This document shows positions 52,001-63,780 of a stretch of DNA of 64,000 nt, piece by piece. A model generated the notes under the pieces. That model saw only the letters and a list, made by a program, of their open reading frames with translations. It was not told where the DNA came from and made no database searches. The first letter of the stretch is position 1. Each line of letters opens with the position of its first letter. Source of the DNA: Pegea sp. RAD2-039 (lineage: Eukaryota; Chordata; Thaliacea; Salpida; Salpidae); assembly GCA_034620365.1 (NCBI GenBank), contig JAQGEQ010000071.1, positions 3,348,001 through 3,412,000 on the forward strand, in the 5' to 3' direction. The translations under genes were made by a program, and so were the position numbers.

Positions 52001-53403
52001 GTGATTTTAGTACTTTAAAACTACTTGAGCGCCAAATTAATTTTTCATTTATAGTTAGTAGTTATTAGTAAAAATACTAAACATAATAAACGATCTATTT
52101 AACGATTTTTTATACATTATAGTAAAAATAATATATTTTAATTTTATTTTATTAGTCCATGGTTGTTTTTAAAACTTGTTACAATTATTTACTACCTATA
52201 TCTTTTAAATTACTGTTATGATTATACCTAACAACCTAAAAGAAACCACGATATTTTAGCTAATTAGCATTCAATTTAGCAGCTTATAGAAATAATCATA
52301 TAAATATTTCAGCAAAAAACCTTTTAAAAGGATCTTTTGATTATTTCAACTTTACAAATTGCACGGTACATTAAGGAATGGTACAAAATTAAGAAGTTTA
52401 AGATACAGAAAAAATAACTGAAGTTTTATGGAAGGGACACAAAATTTAATATAAAATTGTTCAATCATTTTTATTGTATTTTAATTCATATATCTTATTT
52501 TGATTCCTATATCGAAATTGTGAAAGTTTGTGCAGCTACATAAAAATAGTTAGAATAATATCTAATTGTTATTAGCTATTTGAAAAGCTGTATAGAATTA
52601 AGTAAGATGTCTGTGACAGCTTGGTTGTTGCAAATTATTATAGCTAGCCACAACTTTGCACCAATTTTTTAAGCTTCAGCTTTCAACAATTTTTCTGACT
52701 TAGTCCAGCATACACAAAATATGTTTGATTGTCAGAACCTTATTATCAGTACTTTTCCTCTCAAGCCTATTGTTTTAAAGTATCCTAGTTTGGATTTTAG
52801 CCTGAAAATCTGTTATGGATATCACGAGAATACCAACTCTACGATAACTTCAATTTCAGTAAATTTATTTAAGATTCGTTTTTAGGTCGATTCATTTTAT
52901 AGTAAATTTGAACCAAAATAAGAACAAAAAACTATTTACTTTAGCAAGTTGTCATCTTTCGAAAGTTTTTATAGGCTGAAAGAAGTTTAAAACAATTTTT
53001 TCCATTGAAAGGTTTTTTGTTGTTATAAAAAAGTTAGTTGATTATTTTCTTAAATTTTAATAGCTTCAATAAATTTTAAAGCTATTATGGATGATGGTAA
53101 CATTTTGTGAATAATTTGACTAATATTTATTTAGCTATATAGAAAAACGTAAAGAAAAGTTCAGGATAACTATTTTCAATCTGTGGTTTCTTCTCGATCT
53201 TTTAAAGTTCAACAGCGCTACTTTCTACTTAAAATATATTTTTGTAAAATAAATCTTTTTAATTTTCATGTATTATTTGTAAGAAGTTATAAATATGATA
53301 GAAATGTTATTTTTATTTCCATAGTACAAATATCAAATATCAAACTTCTGGTTCTTACTATGATAATTGTTATACAAAGAATTATTAGTTGTTTAGCAAA
53401 AAG
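52001..53403. other. Spacer between RPLP0 and the ZP gene
   Basis: Should hold the P0 promoter and the ZP gene's 3'UTR on the minus strand. No further exon was found. Confidence 0.4.
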
Positions 53404-56400
53404 TTATGTTTGAACCAACAGCTCATGCTCTTTTGAAGTATTTCGCCTCAATCGATAATACAAGCAAGTTATAATAACTATAAATGCAATGACGACGACG
53501 ACAAATAATGAGCCCGCGATAAAGTATTCACTCACTGATGACCGTAAAGAAAGGAAAGGAATATCTGTAATTAAAAAATTCATTTATAAACATCTATCTA
53601 TATAACTTATGAGCTTTGTACACACAATCTAAAAACCATGTTTTTAAATATTGCTGAACTTGTTCTAATTTACATTATACTCATCTACATATCTAAATTT
53701 GTTACTTCACTTTTTTTAACTTTTAAGTGTTCAAACTCCTATTAGTATTTACAAACAAATGTTTTACTTATACAAGTTTTTTCGTCATCAAGAAGTCTTC
53801 TTCCCTTCCAGCAATAGCATAGTTCTTTACTCGTTTTTATATATTTGATGCACTTGTCACTACAACTATGGTTCTATGAAGCATGTTAAGCAATTAAATC
53901 AAGTGATGATAAGCTTCTATGAGTAGAATTTAGTAATAATGTTACTTTAGAATAATTAAAGTTTAAAACTAACCGTGGTGCATTGAGTTATGCCATCAGG
54001 ATGTTTTATCACTAAGGAACCAGAATTAACAACAACTGGTGCAGAATCTGTTACTTTTTTTACAGACCGCTTTTCTTTTTTTCCATTATCACACTGAAAG
54101 TAACTAGTGATTTGAATCAATGCTTTCAAGAAGTAGTAATTAATATTTTGATTGTTATGTATTAAAAATAACAAATTTATAAATAAATTTCACTTCAACG
54201 GAGCAATTGTTTTGATCTTGATTGCATTGAGTTGCAGAACAGCTGATAGACATTTGCTGCACTTCTTGAAGTGAAAGATTCCTCCATTCAAATGATGTGA
54301 ATTCAAAACTGGAAGTTGTAGAGTTTCCATTAGATATGATGTTAACTGCATCAGTATCTCCATTATGCTCTGGACATCTTAATAAGTAAAACAACTGAAT
54401 ATATGAAAAAATATGCTAGAATAATATACCCATCTTTAATTAGGATATATATTTTCCCATTACCATCAGGATACTGAAAAGCCTGACAATCGTTCAGCTG
54501 CAATCAAAAGACAAATTTTTTTGAGCTCAAACAAAACTTGTAGTTAAGACTCAAAAGCATGAAAAAGCTCTCTGTATCAGGGTTGCAATTTATGAACTTA
54601 CTACAACTACAGAGCTTGTGTCATTGACTTCATCAAGTAAACGGACATCCACATGAACTCTAGTGCCTGCCAAAATATTTCCTTCCTCAACGTTTGTACC
54701 ATCAGATGAAGAAACCATCATCCGCATAGTAGGCTGACTTTGTTGTGGAGCAATCGGATTCTGGGAAGGTCTATTATTGATTTAAAAAAACAGTTTGTTC
54801 ATTTATTTTCTTGTCGAAATTATTTTAGCAAAACTTTAATTTTGGTTAATATGAAACAAAGACAACTTAGTTTGAATTATTTACAATTACTTCTAACTTA
54901 ATTAGGTTGATTATCTAATAAGCTGATGTTTTAAAGTTTAACTTTCGATTCAAAATCTAAAAAAAACTAACGGTTGCATTCCTACAGAAATTGATGAAAT
55001 GGCCTGTTGAGGAAAATAGCATTCGATTTGGTTTCGAGCCAGTCTTCTGACTTGACCGTTTGTATCATAATCATTTCTTATGATATACTTGTAATATGTT
55101 CCGTCATTGGTATTCTGCAATATACTCACTATGCAAAAATCAAAGATTTATTTAAAAACACGTTTACTTGTTTGACGTCTTATTAAGAATATTTATAATA
55201 TATTAAAGTATAAATTTTTTGTAGACATTAAATTGTCAAGTTGTCAAAATAATTCAACAAATGAAAACATGTTAATGAAGAAATAATAACCTCAATTTCT
55301 TGGTCGCACTGAGAATAATTAAATTTGAAACTAATCATTCTTGATGTTTGATTTTGTGGGAGACATTCAGAAGGAGGATTAAGTTTGTATGACTTGCTAA
55401 TATATATATGATCATTCTCTGGATTGTCGATCTCAAAATCATCAAATAATTTTGAGGATATACTAAAATGTTACTAAAGTAAGAAACTTGTTATGCTATT
55501 TATAGATTTTTCTCATGTGACATAACACATAAATGTTTAGCATTACAGAAATAAAATAATAATAAAATTTAATAAAAAAACATTTATTAGATTAAATTAG
55601 ATAAGTTTTTGATTTCCTAAAAATTATATATTATGTTTTATTATCAAGTTTGAACAAATCTATATTTAAATTAATGAAAGCAAATCAAAAAATGTAATTT
55701 TATCATAAAAAATTCATTCACTAACTATACTTCAATTCCTGAGGGAAGACAGCTCAAAAACGCAGATTTATCTGAAAAGTTAGATATAGTTTATACTACA
55801 GCTTACTTTACTTCTAATGAAGAACTGTAAAAATCCTTTAGTTTACCTTCTAACTCGACTTCTAACTGTCCATTGAGCAAATATTCACACTTTACTCTAA
55901 ACACTTGTGGAACATCAGTTAAAATGACTCCTGTTTTATCATATTCATTCCATATTGTATAAGTGAAAACAAGCTTTTCTTCAGTTTCCTAAAAAAGTTT
56001 TTATTTTCTTCGAAATATTCAAACGTTTAGTTATTACACAGAAAAGTAGCCAAATTAGTTTTTACAACTTGCTATAAAAAATTAGTAATCAAATATCGAT
56101 TAATTTTCAATCTAATAGTTATAATTTAAATAAACCTGAGACAAATTACAAAAATATATTTGATGAGCTTACTGTTTCAACAGGATCACATTCAGAATAG
56201 TTAAAACTAAAGCTAATAAATGATACATTTCTTGATGTTGGCAAACAGTTTGAACTTGGGGTTGTTCGGTTTGTATTAACATATAAAGTATCAGTTTGTA
56301 AGTCTTTTATTGTTAATGGTGGGCTTGCAACATCTATACTGTACAAATTTGTATTTTTAGTAGTTATTTTCACTTATAAATATATAAGATATTTTTGAAA

Positions 56401-56711
56401 AGAGTAAAGACTTACTTAATCGATATAATGTTCCCACAAATGTAAGAGCTTTCAGCCCTGGTGTCTATGAATCAAAACAAGCTGATTAGTATTTACTAAG
56501 ATAAACTCGGAAGAAAGAGATTATAAATATTACAAAAATGTTTATTTCTCAGTAACATATAAACAAACTTAATAACTGCCAAGTTATTTTAGTAATAGCT
56601 AATAATATTTATCTTTATAAGGAAAAAAACTGTATAAAATATGAGAATTAATTATAGCTAACATTGTATGCACATTAGTGAGATTGATCCAAAGAGCAGA
56701 AATAGGTTCAT
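53404..56711 (-). CDS. ZP-domain transmembrane protein with two tandem ZP-N modules
   Basis: ZP modules polymerise into extracellular filaments and matrices such as egg coats and epithelial surfaces. Exons in transcript order: 56663-56711, 56416-56464, 56173-56338, 55847-55988, 55726-55771, 55291-55462, 54972-55114, 54602-54770, 54430-54497, 54194-54377, 53974-54093, 53768-53852, 53404-53564; all phases match and give 517 residues. MNLFLLFGSISLMCIQ is a signal peptide. ZP-N1 (~24-135) and ZP-N2 (~136-255) each keep four Cys, with the paired words FSFNYSECD and FKFNYSQCD. ZP-C follows (DCQAFQYPDG, KDGCPEHNGD, SCSATQC), then a furin-like KEKR site (402-405), a Cys-rich half-EGF segment (437-463), a TM helix (~479-501) and a 17-residue tail. 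The 53768-53852 exon has a weak acceptor and is the least sure. Specific orthology is not assigned. Confidence 0.85.
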
Positions 56712-56727
56712 AGTTTCTCATGTACGA

Positions 56728-59024
56728 CTGAAAAAGTCACAAAATTCAAAAATATCTTTAAAAAGTTCAAATTAAAACTTTCACTGCAACTTTTTATGTC
56801 GAAAATAATCTAATTAAATTAGCTATCTTTTAAATATTTAAAAAAGTATTTCGATCAACACAAGAATAGTGAAAATTTCATTTTAATTACGTTTAGATAC
56901 AAAATATAGTTATAAAGACTTTATGCTTCTATAGCTACTTTTTGTTAAATAAAAAAATGTTATTGTTTCTATAAGCCGGATATCAAAATGTGAATCATTT
57001 TTCTTTCTTTGCCTAAAATTACTCGACCTACAAGGTACAATGATTTATTTTATATTTGATACTTGCTGTCTATTATTAAAAAAAGCTGGATATATCTGTT
57101 AATTGTAACATTGTTTAAAACTTTGATAAATTCATTAAAAAAGATTTTCATTCTTTTATTAAAAGTTTATAAGCAATGTAACTTGTATATAAAAAACTAT
57201 TTTATTAGTTGTACATTAAACGAATGGTAAAAAGTAACAAACACTTTTGTTTTACGATCTCTAAACAAGTAAAGTAAATCGTTGCTTATAGGTTTTAATT
57301 AAAAATATGATAACAAGTAAATAAGCATCACAAAATATTCAATTTTTTATGGGACATATTCCTTAGGAGCATTTTCATTAAGTTGTTAATAAAGATAGTT
57401 GATCTAGTATCATTATGCCTTAGAATAAAAAGGTTTGTTTTGTGTAACTGTATTGATGAGTCTAAGACACTCTTAAGTAGTATCTTTTAATTGTTTATGG
57501 AGACTAGTAGACTGAAATATTAAGTTCGAAAAAACATTTCTTTAAATCATGTTTTCAAACAAACTTGCTTAAACGTCAGTTTCATCTTTTGTATTAATCA
57601 TCAAAAGAAAATCCTATTTATGAAATAATCTGTCTAATATCTGGTATCGTTTTCAGTAGTAATATTGTTGTCTACTTTCAGTAGATTAAGAACAAGAAAT
57701 AAGTTAAAGTTGACCTTTTTACATTTTATTCGATATTTTATGTGGTATTTTTTTAAACTTTTTATAAACTTGTTTATCAAAGTCTTTCTCAAAGTCGATT
57801 AGCTTCAAAGTAATTCTGAAAATAATTGTTTTAAAGGATGCAAGAAATCAGAATTATCGGTAGATACCAGCTTGTTTTGAAATTACTCTTTGTAGAGAAG
57901 TGTAACCACAAACGACCCAGTCCTTGCAAAATGCAGAAGTAATTAGCAAAATTGTTATAAAAGCTGGAGATAAAGTCAGATGTCTAGCTCATATACAAGA
58001 TGTGAGTTCTGAAGTTTATGAAGTAGGGAGTTATTCAAAGATTTCAAACTTTGGAATGATTCTTCCAATAAAAATGTCTCGTTTCTTTTATACTTGGAAA
58101 AAGTGGTTACAAGTACCATGGTGTAATACGCTATTTTTTCAATTTTGAAGATGCTAGTTAGTTTCGTTATTAGATATATATTCCTTATCATTACTAAACT
58201 TATCTGTTTTTAATTAAGTTGAATTTTTTGCTGCAACATTCTTCCAACTCGCTTGATAAATACACCGCTTGAATATGTTTGGTAAGTAGATGACACACTT
58301 TGTAAGATGTTTTAGTGATTTTTCTTGATTCTAGTTTGTTGACTGCGTGCTAACTTGAGTCCCTCCAACTTTTTTGTTCCTGTAAGTCTTCTCAAGTGAT
58401 CATATTCAACAGAATAAGGTTTAGTACCTCTCAACCCTAAACGAGTTCATTTTTTTATTACTATCGAATGCAGGTTAAGCTGAAAACTAAAAAACACTAA
58501 AAGCAAGTAAACATGTTTCTGTGATATCATCGCAAATTCTGACTGACAGCTAAATATTTTATACAAAATACTTCAGATCTATTGATAAAATAGAAGAGAT
58601 TATATTCTAAACTTGAAAACATTCGTTGAGAAGCTGCCGATGAGTTCTGCGGCAGTGAATCCAGCAATGAAAGAATCTAGTCAGCATTTCTTAATCTATA
58701 CGATGAAGAACTTCTTTCTAGTTTGATGAAATAGTTTATGCTTCTTTCAACTAACTGACAATTTACTATAACAGAATGGAAATATTTGATTTTTGGATTA
58801 TTTCAACATCGGAGTAATTCAGATTATACAAGATACTGTGCAGACGATTGTTAGTTGAAAATAACAAATGAGCAAAAATATTTTGTAAATCTTTCATTTT
58901 ATTAAACTAATAACAGAAAGAAACGTTCGATTCTGTAAGCGAACATGATTTAGCACCAGCTACTAAATGTACACCAAATAGCATATAGTGATCTAAAGTT
59001 GCCACCACTAGATAGCGCTGAAGT
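56728..59024. other. Spacer between the ZP gene and NOP58
   Basis: About 2.3 kb without supported exons; contains the ZP promoter and NOP58 3' end. An AATAAA on the minus strand at 58908-58913 lies ~110 bases after the NOP58 stop and is a likely polyadenylation signal. Confidence 0.45.
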
Positions 59025-62000
59025 CTACTCTTTCGGTGTCTTCTGCTTCTTTTTCTTCTTTTTAATCTTTAAAAAATAATTTGAAATTTAATGAGTTATT
59101 CTCACCATAATCATCAGATACTTACAACATCTGATGAAGCATCTGCAACAGTCTCGGTAGCCTGTCAATCATTTACAATTGTATTTAGAAAGAGATGAGA
59201 ATGATTTAAAAACGCAAATATTTAAATGATCTTGTGATGAAGATTGGAAACAAAATCAACTTATCAATATATGATTACCTTTCTCTTCTTTTTCTTCTTC
59301 TATAAAAATAAAACAAAGATTAGGAAGATCCTCTTAAGAATCAAACAATTTTATTTTTATCTTTAAGATTATGAAAGTATTGATATAAATGAGTTTACCT
59401 CAGTGGAAGGTGCGCAAGTTTCAGCATCATCCGCTCCCTGAACATAAAAACAAAATGAGACATCTGCTGATAAACAAATCAAACTTACCTCAGCAGCCTT
59501 CTTCTTCTTCTTTTTCTTCTGTTGGACATAAAATCATTAGAAGATCAGAAACTGCTACTGAAAGGTTAAATAAAACTTACTTTTGGAGTTTCTTCCGTAA
59601 CTTCTTCCTAAAAAACAGAAATATTTGATTAAAACAAATCAGTTCAACTTCTGGATGTTACTTGAATAGATTTGATTTACAAATGATTTACACAGAAGAA
59701 AGAATCCTTAAATTAGGAAAATCTTAAAATCAATCTTTACCTCATCGTCTTTCTTTGATTTCTTTTTTTTCTAAAATAAACAAAGAAATTGTTAAAAAAT
59801 ATTTTTATAATCAAATTAGATGAAAAATAGAAAAGATATTACCTTAGTAACAGTTGAACTTTCATCTTGCATGTTGCCATCAGTAACTACCAACGAATCT
59901 TCTTCTACAAGAATATATTTCAAATTTATTGTTAAGTTCAACAAAAATCTTCAAACATCAATTAGTTGACATACGTTTTACTTTCTTCACTTTAACCACA
60001 GCTCCAGGCATAGTAGAATCACTGGGGTCCTCAGAAATCAACACCTTTAAAAAATTTGTTTGACAATTTTGTTCCAAACACAAGATGCAGCAGTTAGTGT
60101 AAAAGCGATTTACTTGACTCTGATTCGTATATTTATCTTTCTTGTTTGGAGTGTTTGCTGATCCAGTGGGTCTTATACCATCAATTCGGTTTTTGTGAGA
60201 TCTAAGTTTCTCGAGACCAAGCATTGAAACAGCAACATTCGAGTCCTCACCCAAAGCATCATATCTGGTTGCAAGTGCAGCTTTTGCAGCTAACATTCTT
60301 GACATCTTACCCTGCAAGTTAAATAGTTGGGATTAATCAACTGATCTTCCAGTGATCGTCTGTAAAAGTTCTCAAACCTTGTCCTTAGCAGAGCATTGAC
60401 TGACTAGAGAAGCGTGGTAGATCAAACCATATTTTGGGGTACTTTTTCTGGTCTTTATAGCACGAAACAAGGCTTTTTCTGCTCCAAGAATTTGTACAGT
60501 AGAAGATGGATGTTTGGCTAAATTGACAAGTGAACCTAGAAGAAGAAAAACTGACAACTGAAACTGATTGAAGTTGTTAGTTACCTGCGTGTGAAATTAA
60601 TCGAGCACCAACTAGTTCACCAACAATATTTGATAAGTTTGGAGCAATAGCATTCATTCTACCATGTAAATACTCATTCAATTGTGCTCTGTAGTCACTG
60701 ATTTGAATGATCTGAAAGTAAGATTTTGTTGAATATCAAAGTTCAATCAAGTCTCATATAAAGTACCTGCTCCGAAAGAAGAGTGATGTTGCTGATATCT
60801 TCCGGTGAGATTTCAGTTCCCATAGAAACTTCCGCTAATTTTTTCACCTTGAAAATATATTTAGAAATAAATTCAAATAGAAAAGAAATCCAGTTCAAGT
60901 CATTAAATCAATTCTTACTTCATCTTCAGTTTCTTCATCTAAGACATCAGACAAATCCATTTCTTTATAGTTGACTCTGAATCCAACCAACTTCACCAAT
61001 CTTGCATATGATACAGCATCCGGTACAACTCGAGCAAGTTCCGGAAAATGCCAACCATACCACTCTTTACATCTCATCACATAATTGTTGAGCTCTTTAT
61101 CAATTTCATCAAGTAAAGCTGAAAATATTTCTACACTCACATCTCAAGTACTTGGAAAATCAATTAGTTATGTTTGTAATACTCACAAATGGCATGAACA
61201 ATCATCAAGTCAACCTTGTCAGCAGAGAACTTCAACTTATATCGAGAAAAACTATGTGCTAACCCTAGCTCAAGAGCTGTCATATCAGACTCACTAACAT
61301 CTGTAATAAGCAAGTTTTCATATTTCATGAGATAGACAATTCAGAGACAAAAGATATTTACCTTCCAAAAGAGAAGAAAGATAAGTATTGACTCCTCTCA
61401 AAATTTCATTGACGATTTTACCATGAACGCAGGGAATGTTTACTTTCAGATCTTTGTTATCCTATTAAAAGAATTTAGAAAGTTTTATTTCAATCTTCTT
61501 AACTTTACATGAAAGTTTTTGATTTGGAAGAAGTGAATTTGAAACAAACTTTTTAGAGCAAACTTAAAATTATATAATTGAATCACACCAAAATTATTTG
61601 CAGAAAAATAAAGAAAAATATATTTGATAATTTGAATTATTATTTAATATAAACCTTAATCGATGAAGCAATGTCTTTTTCTACAACTAATTTGTCTTTC
61701 ATATCTTTTGTGTAGACTGAATTTAAAGTTTCTTTCAGTAATTTTGGAAGCTTGCCCTTAAGAGATTTGGTCTGTTCTGAAATCATATAAAAATTTAAAA
61801 AAAAATTATTTAAATTTGTTATAAATACTTGATCTAAAAACTACATCAAATGTAAGCAACAATAAAAAATTAAACTGAAATAATATATTATTAAATATAT
61901 TATTTAATTAAAGATCTTTATTACCTGAAAGAGCATTTTTGGTGCTCTCAAACTTGGTGAACTTAAGAAGTTTGAATCTAAAAATTAAAACAATTAGTTT

Positions 62001-62312
62001 GAAATCTAATATATTATAGAACAAATTAGAAAGCAATTTAGTTTGAACTCACGTTCTTGTTGGGTCTATATCTTTTCTAAAGAAATCTTCAACAGCTTCA
62101 GCAGTCTCAAATTTGTTTTCTTTCAGAACCTTAAAACAATTTTTTCATTTAATGACTTTTTAGAGATTATATCTTCAAAAAATTCTGATAAAAAGCATCA
62201 AAATATGGTTTCATTGTTATTGTACACAGTTAAAACAAAAATTTATGTACAAAACATAATCACAAACCTTAAAAACTGCATAACCAGCTGCACTACGACT
62301 TAAAATCAGCAT
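59025..62312 (-). CDS. NOP58: Nucleolar protein NOP58, core box C/D snoRNP protein
   Basis: Core scaffold of box C/D snoRNPs, pairing with NOP56 and fibrillarin for rRNA 2'-O-methylation in the nucleolus. Twenty exons in transcript order: 62268-62312, 62053-62129, 61925-61977, 61655-61776, 61362-61461, 61187-61300, 60919-61118, 60767-60847, 60585-60711, 60378-60535, 60114-60311, 59975-60044, 59843-59904, 59741-59770, 59581-59607, 59489-59518, 59399-59437, 59279-59299, 59126-59161, 59025-59066. Phases agree; 543 residues (human ~529). The start [15 protein letters not shown] is the NOP5 N-terminal domain; [19 protein letters not shown] and [12 protein letters not shown] mark the coiled-coil/NOSIC region; [34 protein letters not shown] and [13 protein letters not shown] mark the Nop domain. 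From ~426 the tail alternates Lys blocks and acidic blocks. The KKE tail confirms the NOP56/58 family, and the N-terminus favours NOP58. Most introns are 50-80 bases. Confidence 0.96.
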
Positions 62313-62354
62313 ATTGATAACTTACCAGTCAAAATCAACTATTTTTGTATTCCA

Positions 62355-63209
62355 CTAAAATATAATAAGTTAAAAAAATTTGAATAAATAAAATAGAGAT
62401 AAGAAAGTTCAGAGAAATTTAAAAACACAAATGAATTAAAATAAAATCATAAAATAACATAATTATGTATATTAAATAATCCATCTCATAAAGTAGAACA
62501 TTTAATTAATATTATGAGGTTATTATGCTAGATAAAAAGTCACATAAGGTTGTAAAATATAAACCATGGTTAACAAAGAACTTTAAAGTCCAATTAATAA
62601 AAGTAAAAAATAAAATATTTGAGAGGTTTATGAAATATGATTGAAAATTATTCCTTAAGATAATAAAATTTATTTTTCCGCGAATAAACTTTTAAGTTGC
62701 TTATATACAAATTTGATTTTTAATGGTTTTTAATACAGATAGAATATTGGCGGCCTATGATTGTAAAAAATTTATAGATAACAATAAAACTTTGAAAATC
62801 AGTTGAGCAGTGATAAAAAGGTAAAAAATTTATAAGGAAACTCAAACACAAAAAGTTAACTCAATAATATAAGCTTACTAAAAAAGAGCATTTACACAAA
62901 ATTAACTAGGTTCTAAAGATTGAGCCATGTGTTGGAGCCCAGAAATTAAAAGCCATGAAAAGTGTTTACAGACAAAAAATATATACTTTGTTAAAATTAT
63001 TTAATTGAAAACTTTTAATATAAAAATTATTAGTTTTATATTTCATTCACAAGAAATTAATATTTTATAAATTTTACTCCAGTTCTTACATCGTAATTTT
63101 AATATCGGAAAAAAATATTTTCAAATTTCTCATCCACTGACTTTGCTAAGAAAAACAATAAAAAGGATATTACGAGAATAATTAATTTCAATCTTTTGAA
63201 AGAACTGTA
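62355..63209. other. Upstream region of NOP58
   Basis: A/T-rich; expected to contain the NOP58 promoter on the minus strand. No exon or clear core-promoter motif was resolved. Confidence 0.4.
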
Positions 63210-63780
63210 TGAATCTTGAAGTTCTTATTAACCTTTCTACTGACAAAGCTCGTTGAGAAACCGGTATCAATGAGTGCCCTAAATTCCATATCCTTAGTAG
63301 AGACATCTACCATCACGTGGTTCAATTTCCTGAAAAATCAAGTAAATTCCAGTACGTTATACCTTTGGATTGTCACTGTAGTAATCTCATTCCTTATTTT
63401 TTCTTAGATTTCTTGGAAGAGCTTTTCTGAAGATGACAGGTCCGACTAAAACGCCCCTTTTTCCACATTTAAAACACATACTTGATCCAGCCTGGCATTT
63501 TTTCAATCATGAGGTTTGCTACATCCCTATTGAAAACGAATTCCCTTCATGATCGCTAATGTTGTCCCTACTTGGTACTTATCCTTAAGTTCTTTTAAAT
63601 TTACTTCTTCTTCTGCAGTATCGACCGATATTCCAGCACCGAAGTATTGGCTGTTCCGGCGTCCTCAAGTATGACCGCTCGGTGAAAGGCTCTTCTAATC
63701 TTAAAATCTTATGATCAAATAACTGTTGCCTTATCTCTGATGAGGATAATCCATCTATAAATAGATCCCTGATCACACTA
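63210..63780 (-). mobile_element. Broken gag-protease fragment of an LTR retrotransposon
   Basis: On the minus strand, in the order gag to protease, three blocks are seen. First is a capsid-like segment IRDLFIDGLSSSEIRQQL (63719-63776). Next is the start of a CCHC zinc knuckle, CFKCGKRG (around 63454-63477), which loses its frame before the His/second half. Last is an aspartic-protease active site, ALIDTGFSTSFVS (DTG codons 63260-63268). Frameshifts and stops between the blocks show it is dead. Block order and wording fit Ty3/gypsy-type elements. No reverse transcriptase, LTR or primer site is visible, so it is a truncated insertion. Its 5' end may continue past the window or fade out before it. 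Confidence 0.8.

Noticed and set aside
57924-58191. Overlapping open frames on both strands between the ZP gene and NOP58
   Set aside because: Neither has family features or flanking splice signals that chain to another exon.
59025-60377. Intronic box C/D snoRNAs in NOP58, a common host gene
   Set aside because: The 3' introns were read for a C box followed by a D box; one CTGATGA-like word occurs in the last intron without a matching D box or space for a snoRNA.
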